Under the pieces are notes generated by a model. That model was given only the letters and a program-made list of their open reading frames with translations, was not told the origin of the DNA and made no database searches. Below, in pieces: positions 20,954-28,654 of a stretch of DNA of 50,284 bases. The DNA comes from Blastococcus tunisiensis (GTDB taxonomy: Bacteria; Actinomycetota; Actinomycetes; Mycobacteriales; Geodermatophilaceae): NCBI RefSeq assembly GCF_900112815.1, contig NZ_FOND01000028.1:1-50284 (forward strand). The letters are read 5' to 3'. The position numbers and the translations under genes are program-made. Each line of letters begins with the position of its first letter. Position 1 is the stretch's first letter.

Positions 20954-21537
20954 TGCCCCACGAGTTCCGGGTGCTCGCCAGCGAGCCCGTCTACGAGGGG
21001 CGGGTCATCGCGCTGCGCCGGGACACCGTGGCCATGCCGGGGGGCGGGGACAGCGTCCGCGAGGTCGTGTCCCACCCCGGGGCCGTCGCCGTCGTGGCGC
21101 TGGACGACGAGGACCGCGTCGTCCTGCTCCGCCAGTACCGCCACCCGGTCGGCCGGCACCTCTGGGAGCTGCCGGCCGGGCTGCGCGACGCCGACGGGGA
21201 GCCGCCGCTGGAGACGGCGAAGCGCGAGCTGGCCGAGGAGGTCATGCTGCGCGCGGACCGCTGGTCGTTGCTGACCGAGGTCTACAACTCGCCGGGATTC
21301 TGCGACGAGCTGGTGCTGGTGTACCTCGCCGAGGGGCTGGCCGAGGTGGCCCGCCCCGACGGCTTCGTCGTGGAGCACGAGGAGCGGGACATGACCGTCG
21401 AGCGGGTCCCGCTCGCCGACGCGGTCCAGCGGGTGTTCGACGGGGACATCCGCAACTCCTCCGCCGTCACCGGGATCCTGGCCGCGGCCCAGGTCCGCAG
21501 CGGATCCCCGCGGGTGCGCCCGGCCGACGCGAGCTGA
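20953..21537 (+). CDS. NUDIX hydrolase, ADP-ribose pyrophosphatase type
   Basis: A 194-residue enzyme. The Nudix box at about 76-99 contains G-x5-E and RELAEEVML, so the catalytic R-E-x-x-E-E core is intact. The box glycine (EExG) is replaced by Met. VVLLRQYRHPVGRHLWELPAG before it is typical of ADP-ribose pyrophosphatases, as is NSPGFCDELVLVYLAEGL after it. It would hydrolyse ADP-ribose to AMP and ribose 5-phosphate. It is coupled to pyrG as Rv1700 is to Rv1699. After its stop the GC content drops visibly, marking the start of an accessory segment. Confidence 0.86.
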
Positions 21538-21683
21538 GCTGTTCGCCACCCGTCAGCTCTGGGGATCGGTCGCAGGCGCAGGCGAGCGCTGAACTTCGGG
21601 TGATTCCCATCCTGGCGGTGTGGGCGAGGGCATTGGTGTTGAGGAAGACAGTTGTGTAGCTGCCGAAGTGGCAGGCTGAGGGG

Positions 21684-22607
21684 ATGGTGAGAATCGGGGC
21701 AGTGAAACTGCCCGCGAGCAAGAAGAAGCTCTCCGAGCTAGGCCAGCGGCTGGCTTCCGAGACCCTCCTTCCCGGTGACCAGGAGCTTTATGTCGCTCTC
21801 CTTGACACCTATGACCGGGTGCAGCAGGCGACTAGAACGGTCATCGAAGGTGTCGACTGGGGTCCCTTGCTCAGTGGTCCCCTTGACGTGACCGGGCGCA
21901 CGAAAACGCTGGACACGCTTGTCCAGAAGCTCAGACGGTCGCCCGCAACGAAGCTTCCCTACGTCAGGGACATCGCTGGGGTTCGGGTGGTCGGAGATTT
22001 CCCGTTGGTCGTGCAAACTGCACTCGCCACCAGGTTGCTCACGGCCTTCGACGAGCCAGACGGAGTCCTCATCGATCGTGTCGCGCAGCCCGTCTCCGGC
22101 TATCGGGCGATTCATATCGTCGTCCGAATCGACGGAATTCCGGTTGAGGTGCAGATTCGCACTCGCCTGCAGCACGTGTGGGCTGAAATCTACGAGCGTG
22201 TGGCTGACCGCTGGGGTCGACAGATCAGATATGGGGACCCGCCGGACCCTGAGCCGCTTCCGCGCGAGGACGGTCTAACCCGGCAAGAAATCGTCGGCTT
22301 CTTGCAGAGACTCTCGCTCGAAGAGATCGCTGAATGCGAGCGCGCCGGCATCCTGTCATTCGCAGTCTCCGAGGCCCTCCGCCCCGGCAGTGTCGGTGCG
22401 GCAGTTCGGCCCGTCCTAGGTCTTGAGTCCGACCTCGAGAAGTTGGCGGAGGACCGGCTGACGGAGTGGCGGACTACGTCATCCGAGGTCGTCGACCGAG
22501 TGCAGGAGGTCGGAGCGGCTCTCGAGGACACCCTGCTCAAGGTGGGGGAGTTGCTGGACGAAGAAGAACCAGACCACGAAATTGCGTCTAGCCTGGAGGG
22601 ACCATGA
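21684..22607 (+). CDS. RelA/SpoT-domain nucleotide (p)ppGpp synthetase-like protein
   Basis: A 307-residue protein with an intact-looking synthetase domain and no HD hydrolase, TGS or ACT domain. Visible motifs: GRTK (71-74), VRDIAGVRV (94-102), GYRAIH (139-144), VEVQIRT with the catalytic Glu (154-160) and HVWAE (164-168). After it comes a ~110-residue acidic helical C-terminal region. It is in the size range of single-domain alarmone synthetases, which include housekeeping SAS and toxic toxSAS enzymes. Codons ending in A or T (CTA, GAA, TTT, TAT) are much commoner than in neighbours, suggesting transfer. It overlaps a small gene as ATGA. The ATG sits directly after gagggg, so GTG at 21702 is an alternative start. 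Confidence 0.85.
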   Translation: MVRIGAVKLPASKKKLSELGQRLASETLLPGDQELYVALLDTYDRVQQATRTVIEGVDWGPLLSGPLDVTGRTKTLDTLVQKLRRSPATKLPYVRDIAGVRVVGDFPLVVQTALATRLLTAFDEPDGVLIDRVAQPVSGYRAIHIVVRIDGIPVEVQIRTRLQHVWAEIYERVADRWGRQIRYGDPPDPEPLPREDGLTRQEIVGFLQRLSLEEIAECERAGILSFAVSEALRPGSVGAAVRPVLGLESDLEKLAEDRLTEWRTTSSEVVDRVQEVGAALEDTLLKVGELLDEEEPDHEIASSLEGP

Positions 22608-22864
22608 GCAGCTTCCTGATCCGCTACGACCGCCGTACTGGCGCCGTCGACGTCACCGAGTACCAGGGGGAACGCGGCCGGGTGATGGCGCTTGCGGGTC
22701 GGGTTGAGGCTGAACTCAACCGTGACGGACGGGATCTGGAGGTTGTCGTTCTGTCTGCGGGCTCCCTCGAGGAGCTCAAGCGCACGCACGGCCGCTACTT
22801 TCGCTCAGCTCGTGAACTGATCGCAGGCCTCACCGAAGGCAGCTCTCCGGTTCGAACAGCGTAA
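22604..22864 (+). CDS. Small unknown partner of the RelA/SpoT-domain gene
   Basis: An 86-residue protein I do not recognise. It starts with a strand-rich segment (SSFLIRYDRRTGAVDVTEYQ), then helix (GRVMALAGRVEAELNR), strand (LEVVVLSAGS) and helix (LEELKRTHGRYF), a compact alpha/beta pattern without catalytic motifs. Its ATG overlaps the upstream stop as ATGA, so it is made with the synthetase. The size and coupling fit an antitoxin or a regulatory subunit; neither is shown by sequence. Third-base A/T use is also above that of the flanking genes. Confidence 0.75.
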   Translation: MSSFLIRYDRRTGAVDVTEYQGERGRVMALAGRVEAELNRDGRDLEVVVLSAGSLEELKRTHGRYFRSARELIAGLTEGSSPVRTA

Positions 22865-22906
22865 TGACTACGGCTGAAACCGATGAGCGCGCAGCGCTCC
22901 AGCTAG

Positions 22907-22920
22907 CGATCAGCTGATCG
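22907..22920. promoter_or_regulatory. 14-bp perfect palindrome downstream of the RelA module
   Basis: CGATCAGCTGATCG is a perfect palindrome 42 bases after the small partner's stop, in the non-coding tail of the accessory segment. It could be an operator, a weak transcript end or an insertion-related site; no T tract follows. Confidence 0.3.
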
Positions 22921-23015
22921 GACTGCTCGGCTGGGGGTGTGAGCTAGAGGGCATGTGATCGGTCAGCGTTGGGGCGCCTGGCCGTTGCACGAGCGATCCC
23001 TCGGCTGGGCTGTCG

Positions 23016-23651
23016 TCAGGAGCCGCATTTAGCTCGCGTGGGCCCGTCGCCGGGAAGCCGTAGGCCGAGCCGGTGCAGCTCCACGGCCGCCAGTGCACGC
23101 ACGGCGGCCGGGTCGCCGGCGTGCCAGGCCGCCCCCGTGCCGGCCGGTAGCGCGGCGAGCCGGGGGAGTGGCGCGGTGGCGAGCGCCCGGGCCGCGAGCA
23201 GGTGCAGGTCGGGTGTCCCGTCCAGCAGCGTCCGCGCGGCGGTCGCCTCCTGCACCCAGCCCAGTCGCCACGGCAGCCAGCGCAGCAGCGCCCAGCCGAC
23301 CGGCAGGGCCACCAGGACGACGGCCAGGACCGCGGCGAGCGTGCCGACGGCGTCCTGCGCGGCCTGCCCGGCGCCCGACACCGACGCCCCCGCGTCGGCC
23401 AGGGCGTCGAAGGGCGCGGAGAGCTCGTCGCCCACCAGCGGCACGTCCCGGGCGGCGCCCGACGCCGACCCCATGTTCCCGGCCACCGACCGGCCCAGGT
23501 CCTCGACCGCCAGGCCCGGCGCGGCGAGCACGAGCACCGCGCCGTGGACCGCGCGGGCGACCAGGACCCAGAGGAGCACCCAGGCCAGCAGGCCGGCGTC
23601 GGCAGCCACCTGGCGGGTGCGCTGGGCCGGCGGGTGCGCGTAGAGCTGCAT
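23016..23651 (-). CDS. Putative membrane protein
   Basis: A 211-residue protein with two membrane segments, about 14-40 ([26 protein letters not shown]) and 100-122 ([22 protein letters not shown]). A loop of about 60 residues outside lies between them, and the ~85-residue C-terminal cytoplasmic part is Ala/Leu-rich. No family is recognised. The ATG at 23651 begins MQLYAHPP. The last residues (RAKCGS) come from less GC-rich DNA at the edge of the RelA segment, so the C-terminus may have been altered by the insertion. It is divergent from ald. Confidence 0.7.
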   Translation of the reverse strand: MQLYAHPPAQRTRQVAADAGLLAWVLLWVLVARAVHGAVLVLAAPGLAVEDLGRSVAGNMGSASGAARDVPLVGDELSAPFDALADAGASVSGAGQAAQDAVGTLAAVLAVVLVALPVGWALLRWLPWRLGWVQEATAARTLLDGTPDLHLLAARALATAPLPRLAALPAGTGAAWHAGDPAAVRALAAVELHRLGLRLPGDGPTRAKCGS

Positions 23652-23744
23652 CGCTGCATCCTCGGTCGCGGGCGTCCAGCGCGCAGCGAGGCGGCGGGTC
23701 ACGGCCCCACCGGGACACCGGCTGCCCCTGTCGCGACCGGGACC

Positions 23745-23761
23745 CCGATTCGCGGAATCGG
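23745..23761. promoter_or_regulatory. Hyphenated palindrome upstream of ald
   Basis: CCGATTCGCGGAATCGG has 7-base arms and a 3-base centre. It lies about 35 bases before the candidate ald -10 (TAGACT, 23796-23801), where an activator would sit. Alanine dehydrogenase genes are often controlled by Lrp/AsnC-type AldR; the link here is inference. Confidence 0.35.
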
Positions 23762-23795
23762 CGGGCACGGGCCGGGGAGAACGGGTCCGCGTGCC

Positions 23796-23801
23796 TAGAC
23801 T
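23796..23801 (+). promoter_or_regulatory. Candidate ald -10 element
   Basis: TAGACT fits TAnnnT and would start a transcript with a leader of roughly 85-90 bases. That leader includes another dyad, CGGGACGGTCCCG (23839-23851). Confidence 0.4.
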
Positions 23802-23894
23802 CCGGCCGAGGCGTGCCCCGACCGGGCCGCCCACGCCGCGGGACGGTCCCGTCACCCTCGGGTGGCCGCACCCGCCACGGACAGGGAGTCGAGC

Positions 23895-25010
23895 ATGCGG
23901 GTCGGGGTCCCCCGAGAGGTCAAGAACCGCGAGTACCGGGTGGCGCTCACCCCGGCCGGCGTCACGGAACTCGTGCGCGGCGGGCACGAGGTGCTCGTCG
24001 AACGCGGCGCGGGGGAGGGGTCCTCCATCCCCGACGCCGACTTCGTGGCCGCCGGTGCGCAGCTCCGGGCCACCGCCGACGACGTCTGGGGCGAGGCGGA
24101 CCTGCTGCTCAAGGTGAAAGAACCCGTCGCCGAGGAGTACGGCCGCATGCGGGCCGACCAGACGCTGTTCACCTACCTGCACCTGGCCGCCTCGCGGGAG
24201 TGCACCGACGCCCTCGTCGCCTCCGGCACCACCGCGATCGCCTACGAGACCGTGCAGGGGGCCGACGGCGCGCTGCCGCTGCTGGCCCCGATGTCCGAGG
24301 TCGCCGGCCGGATGGCGCCGCAGGTGGGCGCGCACAGCCTCGAGCGGGCCCACGGCGGCCGCGGCATCCTGCTCGGCGGGGTGTCCGGGGTCTACGCCGG
24401 CAAGGTCGTCGTGATCGGCGCCGGTGTCTCCGGCATGAACGCCGCCGCCATCGCCCTGGGCATGCAGGCCGAGGTCATCGTCCTGGACCGCGACATGGAG
24501 AAGCTGCGCGCCGCGGACCGCATCTACCGGGGGCACCTGCAGACCGTCGCCTCCAACGCCTACGAGCTGGAACGGGCGGTGCTCGACGCCGACCTGGTGA
24601 TCGGTGCGGTGCTGGTCCCCGGCGCCAAGGCACCCACGCTGATCAGCAACGAGCTGGTGTCGCGGATGAAGCCTGGGTCGGTCCTGGTCGACATCGCCGT
24701 GGACCAGGGCGGCTGCTTCGAGGACACCCGGCCGACGACGCACGACGAGCCGACGTACCGGGTGCACGACTCGGTCTTCTACTGCGTGGCGAACATGCCC
24801 GGCGCCGTCCCCAACACCTCCACCCACGCCCTGACCAACGTGACGCTGCCCTACGTCATGGCGCTGGCCGACGAGGGGACCCCGGCCGCCGTCGGCAACC
24901 ATCCGGGCCTGGCCCACGGCGTCAACGTCGTCGCGGGGCAGGTGGTGCTGCCGGAGGTCGCGGAGGCCCACGGGATGACGGCCGTCCCGCTCCGGGAGGT
25001 CCTGCCCTGA
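23895..25010 (+). CDS. ald: Alanine dehydrogenase
   Basis: A 371-residue enzyme interconverting L-alanine with pyruvate and ammonia using NAD. The length equals the usual family length from the ATG at 23895, which follows agggag. Seen motifs: opening [20 protein letters not shown], catalytic Lys in LLLKVKEP, catalytic His in YLHLAAS, and the NAD-binding Rossmann loop [30 protein letters not shown] near the end is also typical. In M. tuberculosis ald lies elsewhere, so its place between the NUDIX gene and xerD is lineage-specific. It may share a transcript with xerD. Confidence 0.95.
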   Translation: MRVGVPREVKNREYRVALTPAGVTELVRGGHEVLVERGAGEGSSIPDADFVAAGAQLRATADDVWGEADLLLKVKEPVAEEYGRMRADQTLFTYLHLAASRECTDALVASGTTAIAYETVQGADGALPLLAPMSEVAGRMAPQVGAHSLERAHGGRGILLGGVSGVYAGKVVVIGAGVSGMNAAAIALGMQAEVIVLDRDMEKLRAADRIYRGHLQTVASNAYELERAVLDADLVIGAVLVPGAKAPTLISNELVSRMKPGSVLVDIAVDQGGCFEDTRPTTHDEPTYRVHDSVFYCVANMPGAVPNTSTHALTNVTLPYVMALADEGTPAAVGNHPGLAHGVNVVAGQVVLPEVAEAHGMTAVPLREVLP

Positions 25011-25129
25011 CGACAGCGACGGGAGCATCGCAGCGAGGAACGAGCGAGGAGCGGACCGGCGCGCGGAGTCGGGGCGGGGAGAAGAGCCTGACGAGCACCC
25101 TGGACGCCGGGCCCGGCATCGACCGGGTC

Positions 25130-26044
25130 GTGACGGGCTACCTGGACCACCTCACCGTCGAGCGCGGGCTGGCGGCCAACACCATCGCCTCCTACCGGCG
25201 GGACCTGCGCCGGTACGCCGACTACCTGGCCGCCGCCGGCGTCCGCGGGCTGGGCGAGATCGCCGAGTCCGACGTCTCCGGCTTCCTGTCCGCCCTGCGC
25301 CGGGGCGACGACGACCACCCGCCCCTGTCGGCGACCTCGGCGGCCCGGGCGGTGGTCGCCGTCCGGGGGCTGCACCGGTTCGCGCTGCTGGACGGGATCG
25401 TGGCCGACGACGTGGCGCACGAGGTGCGGCCCCCGACCCCGGCGCGACGACTGCCCAAGGCGATCCCGGTCGAGTCGGTGGAGGCCCTGATCGGGGCGGC
25501 GGGCGCCCTGGAGGGGCCGCGGGGGCTGCGCGACCGCGCCCTGCTGGAGGTGCTCTACGGCACCGGCGCCCGCATCTCCGAGGCCGTGGGGATGGCCGTC
25601 GACGACCTCGATCGCGCGCAGGCGTCGGTCCGGCTGGCGGGCAAGGGCGGCAAGGAGCGCGTCGTCCCCGTCGGCAGCTACGCGCTGCGGGCGGTCGAGG
25701 ACTACCTGGTGCGGGCCCGTCCGGCCCTCGCGGCCGAGGGGCGCGGCGGGGTCCGGGGTGGTGCGCTGTTCCTCAACGCGCGGGGCGGTCCGCTCTCCCG
25801 GCAGAGCGCCTGGGCGATCCTGCGGACGGCCGCCGAACGCGCCGGGCTGGATTCTGCGACGGTCTCGCCGCACACGCTGCGGCACTCCTTCGCGACCCAC
25901 CTGCTCGACGGCGGGGCCGACGTCCGCGTGGTCCAGGAGCTGCTCGGCCATGCCTCGGTGACGACCACGCAGGTGTACACGCTGGTGACCGTGGACCGCC
26001 TCCGCGAGGTGTACGCCACGAGCCATCCGAGGGCCCTGACCTGA
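25130..26044 (+). CDS. xerD: Tyrosine recombinase XerD
   Basis: A 304-residue site-specific recombinase resolving chromosome dimers at dif. The N-terminal SAM-like core-binding domain has [22 protein letters not shown]. The catalytic set is complete: Arg in [10 protein letters not shown], Lys in [15 protein letters not shown] (HxxR), His in [11 protein letters not shown] and Tyr in VYTLV. The only in-frame standard start after ald is the GTG at 25130, which has no ribosome site and slightly clips the usual N-terminus. A CTG at 25088 follows a GGGGAGAAGAG sequence and may be the real start. Position matches Rv1701. Confidence 0.9.
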   Translation: MTGYLDHLTVERGLAANTIASYRRDLRRYADYLAAAGVRGLGEIAESDVSGFLSALRRGDDDHPPLSATSAARAVVAVRGLHRFALLDGIVADDVAHEVRPPTPARRLPKAIPVESVEALIGAAGALEGPRGLRDRALLEVLYGTGARISEAVGMAVDDLDRAQASVRLAGKGGKERVVPVGSYALRAVEDYLVRARPALAAEGRGGVRGGALFLNARGGPLSRQSAWAILRTAAERAGLDSATVSPHTLRHSFATHLLDGGADVRVVQELLGHASVTTTQVYTLVTVDRLREVYATSHPRALT

Positions 26045-26258
26045 CACGTCCGCCGGGCCCGGATTGGCAGGTTCTGGACCCGGTTCGGCTTGAGCGGTCA
26101 CACGCGTAGTCAGTAATCGCCATGTCGACAAGTGGTCCGGCGTGCCTACGGAGGAACCTTCGCCACCCTTCGTAGCGTCTTCATCACCCGAGCGGGCAGG
26201 ACGGCTGACCGCACCCGGATCGACCGGGATCGGGCACGAGGTGGAGGCAACAAGACCC

Positions 26259-27161
26259 ATGGCTATCCGAGCGGACGCGGCCTCTGCCGTCGCGCGCCCG
26301 CACGACAGCGGCCCCGAGATGGGGGCGATCTCCCGGCAGGACCCGGCCAAGGCGCGCCAGCGCCCCCTGCCGGATCCCAAGCCCCTCACGGAGCACGGGC
26401 CCGCCCGGATCGTCGCGATGTGCAACCAGAAGGGCGGCGTCGGCAAGACGACGTCGACCATCAACCTGGGCGCCGCGCTGACCGAGTTCGGCCGGCGCGT
26501 GCTGCTCATCGACCTGGACCCGCAGGGTGCCCTGTCGGTCGGGCTGGGCATCCCCGCCCAGACCATGGACCGGACGATCTACAACGCCCTGATGGAGCGG
26601 AAGACCACGCTGGCCGACGTGCGCGTGCCGACCGACATCCCGGGGCTGGACCTGGTGCCCAGCAACATCGACCTCTCCGCGGCCGAGGTGCAACTGGTCA
26701 GCGAGGTCGCCCGGGAGCAGACGCTGCTGCGGGTGCTCGCCGACGTGCGCGACGACTACGACTACATCCTGATCGACTGCCAGCCCTCCCTGGGGCTGCT
26801 GACGGTCAACGCGCTCACCGCCGCCCAGGGGGTGATCATCCCGCTGGAGTGCGAGTTCTTCTCCCTCCGCGGCGTGGCCCTGCTGGTGGACACGATCGAC
26901 AAGGTCAAGGAGCGGCTGAACCCGTCGCTGGAGATCTCCGGGATCCTCGCGACCATGTACGACTCGCGGACCGTGCACTGCCGCGAGGTCTTCAGCCGGG
27001 TCGTCGAGGCCTTCGACGACGTGGTCTTCCAGACCGTCATCCAGCGCACCGTGCGGTTCCCGGAGACCACGGTCGCCGGCCAGCCGATCACCACGTGGGC
27101 CCCCACGTCGTCGGGCGCCGCGGCGTACCGCGACCTCGCCAAGGAGGTGCTTGCTCTGTGA
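26259..27161 (+). CDS. ParA/Soj family chromosome-partitioning ATPase
   Basis: A 300-residue deviant-Walker ATPase: CNQKGGVGKTTS (55-66) with the signature lysine, then LLIDLDPQG (82-90), and DYILIDCQPSLG as Walker B. The first ~50 residues are a Pro/Arg-rich tail. The ATG at 26259 follows GTGGAGG. The location before scpA equals that of Rv1708, a second ParA-like protein separate from the origin-proximal parAB. It probably forms a nucleoid-bound ATP switch that positions a cargo with help from the downstream RHH-like protein. The 214-base upstream gap shows no other gene. Confidence 0.9.
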   Translation: MAIRADAASAVARPHDSGPEMGAISRQDPAKARQRPLPDPKPLTEHGPARIVAMCNQKGGVGKTTSTINLGAALTEFGRRVLLIDLDPQGALSVGLGIPAQTMDRTIYNALMERKTTLADVRVPTDIPGLDLVPSNIDLSAAEVQLVSEVAREQTLLRVLADVRDDYDYILIDCQPSLGLLTVNALTAAQGVIIPLECEFFSLRGVALLVDTIDKVKERLNPSLEISGILATMYDSRTVHCREVFSRVVEAFDDVVFQTVIQRTVRFPETTVAGQPITTWAPTSSGAAAYRDLAKEVLAL

Positions 27162-27241
27162 TCGAGCTCGCGAGATCACTCATGGGTGCAGCGACTCCCG
27201 TCGGTCAGTCGACGAGCGCCGGCGAGCAGGTGTCGGCATGA
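27158..27241 (+). CDS. Candidate 27-residue ORF bridging parA and the RHH gene
   Basis: It starts with a GTG overlapping the parA stop (GTGA) and ends in a TGA overlapping the next ATG (ATGA, 27238-27241). AAGGAGG is ten bases upstream. The peptide would begin VIELARSLMGAATPVG. It is in a different frame from both neighbours. As with the ORF between tlyA and nadK, the geometry suggests ribosome hand-over; peptide function is unknown. Confidence 0.35.
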   Translation: MIELARSLMGAATPVGQSTSAGEQVSA

Positions 27242-27738
27242 CACGTCGACCGGTCCTGCCCGGGGCGTCGGAGCTGTTCCGCCGCACCGACTCCGCTCCC
27301 GCGGCCCCCGAGGTGACCGAGCTCCCGAGCCTCAGCTCGACCGTCAGCTCCCCGTCGCTGCGGGGCGCCGCCCGGCAGGCCGAGGAGGTGCCCGGTACGC
27401 CCCTCACGCTCGTCCCGGGTGGCGCCACCACCCAGGGCGACGAGCTCGCCGGCTTCCGCGGCGCACCCTCGCCGGCCCCGACGCTGCAGCCGCACGTCCC
27501 CACCCGGGGGCGGCCGGTCCGCCGGACCGAGCGGGCCAAGCACGACGAGAAGATCACCGTCTACATCTCCGCCGACGAGCTGCTCGCCCTCGAGACGGCG
27601 CGGCTGACCCTGCGTGGGCAGCACGGCCTGGCCGCCGACCGCGGCCGGATCGTCCGCGAGGCGATCTCGGTCCTGCTGGCCGACCTCGGCGAGCGGGGCG
27701 ACGAGTCGGTCCTGGTGCGCCGGCTGAGAGGCCAGTGA
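27238..27738 (+). CDS. ParA partner candidate with C-terminal ribbon-helix-helix-like domain
   Basis: A 166-residue protein. The first ~100 residues are Pro/Ser/Thr-rich and probably disordered. The C-terminal part looks like a ribbon-helix-helix fold: strand KITVYIS (105-111), helix ADELLALETARLTLR, then helix RGRIVREAISVLLADL (about 135-150). RHH proteins such as ParG serve as centromere-binding partners of ParA in plasmids, so a DNA-binding cargo or regulator for the upstream ParA is a reasonable inference. The ATG overlaps the stop of the bridging ORF. Confidence 0.75.
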   Translation: MTRRPVLPGASELFRRTDSAPAAPEVTELPSLSSTVSSPSLRGAARQAEEVPGTPLTLVPGGATTQGDELAGFRGAPSPAPTLQPHVPTRGRPVRRTERAKHDEKITVYISADELLALETARLTLRGQHGLAADRGRIVREAISVLLADLGERGDESVLVRRLRGQ

Positions 27739-27750
27739 GGGCGGGACGCA

Positions 27751-27756
27751 TACCCT
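27751..27756 (+). promoter_or_regulatory. Candidate -10 element for leaderless scpA
   Basis: TACCCT matches TAnnnT and lies exactly seven bases before the scpA GTG, with no ribosome site between. This indicates a leaderless transcript starting at scpA in addition to read-through from parA. Confidence 0.45.
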
Positions 27757-27763
27757 CGCGTCC

Positions 27764-28654
27764 GTGAGCAGCGAGACCGGCGCGGCACCGGAGGCCGCTG
27801 TGCCCTCCGGGGCCGCGCCGGCGCGTTTCACCGTCCGGCTCACCAACTTCGAGGGCCCGTTCGACCTGCTGCTGCAGCTGATCGGCAAGCACAAGCTCGA
27901 CGTCACCGAGATCGCGCTGTCGACGGTCACCGACGAGTTCATCGCCCACCTTCGGGCCCTGGGTGACCAGCTCGACCTCGACCAGGCCAGCGAGTTCCTG
28001 GTCGTGGCCTCCACGCTCCTCGACCTCAAGGCCGCCCGTCTCCTGCCGGCCGCCGACGTCGACGACGAGGAGGACCTGGAGCTGCTGGAGGCGCGCGACC
28101 TGCTGTTCGCCCGGCTGCTGCAGTACAAGGCCTACAAGCAGGCGGCCCGCTTCCTGCGGGAGCGGGAGGCCGAGGCCGCGCACCGCCACCCGCGGTCGGC
28201 CGCGCTGGAGCCGAGGTTCGCCGACCTGGTGCCCGAGGTGGTCCTCGACCTGAGCTCCGTGCAGTTCGCGGCCCTGGCCGCACGGGTGCTCACGCCGAAG
28301 GCACCGGAGCTGGTGAGCGTCTCGCACCTGCACGCCCCGCCGGTGAGCGTCGCCGAGCAGCTGCTGGCGGTCCGCAACCACCTGGTGCGCGCGGGGACGG
28401 CGACCTTCCGGGCGCTCACCGCCGACTGCGGGCACACCCTCGAGGTGGTGGCACGCTTCCTCGCGCTGCTGGAGCTCTACCGGCAGCAGCGGGTCGTGTT
28501 CGAGCAGCTGACCCCGCTCGGGGAACTGCACGTGCGCTGGACCGGGGGCACCGTCCCGGCCGACGGCGGCCATGACGACGGCCAGGACGACGGCGCGGGC
28601 ACCGGCGTCGGGGATGCTGACCGGGGACCGGACGTGGACGAGGAGTACGGGTGA
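27764..28654 (+). CDS. scpA: Segregation and condensation protein A
   Basis: A 296-residue kleisin that bridges the SMC heads. The N-terminal SMC-neck-binding domain begins FTVRLTNFEGPFDLLLQLIGKHKLDVTEIALSTVTDEF (about 22-60). The C-terminal winged-helix region includes TFRALTADCGHTLEVVARFLALLELYRQQRVVFEQ. An Asp/Gly-rich acidic tail (about 266-296) follows. The GTG start has a -10 box seven bases upstream and no ribosome site. It overlaps scpB as GTGA, so the two subunits are made together. Confidence 0.93.
   Translation: MSSETGAAPEAAVPSGAAPARFTVRLTNFEGPFDLLLQLIGKHKLDVTEIALSTVTDEFIAHLRALGDQLDLDQASEFLVVASTLLDLKAARLLPAADVDDEEDLELLEARDLLFARLLQYKAYKQAARFLREREAEAAHRHPRSAALEPRFADLVPEVVLDLSSVQFAALAARVLTPKAPELVSVSHLHAPPVSVAEQLLAVRNHLVRAGTATFRALTADCGHTLEVVARFLALLELYRQQRVVFEQLTPLGELHVRWTGGTVPADGGHDDGQDDGAGTGVGDADRGPDVDEEYG

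Noticed and set aside
22864-22917. 17-codon frame after the small RelA partner
   Set aside because: Very short, no ribosome site and no supporting feature.
21538-23030. Target-site duplication or inverted repeats bounding the RelA module
   Set aside because: Only an 8-base match (gatcggtc) was found at the two sides, not more than chance.
22910-23659. Alternative minus-strand frame over the membrane protein at 23016-23651
   Set aside because: Trp/Arg-rich translation with no helices; the other frame gives two clean membrane segments.
23802-23894. Riboswitch in the ald leader
   Set aside because: One dyad is present but no known aptamer consensus could be recognised.
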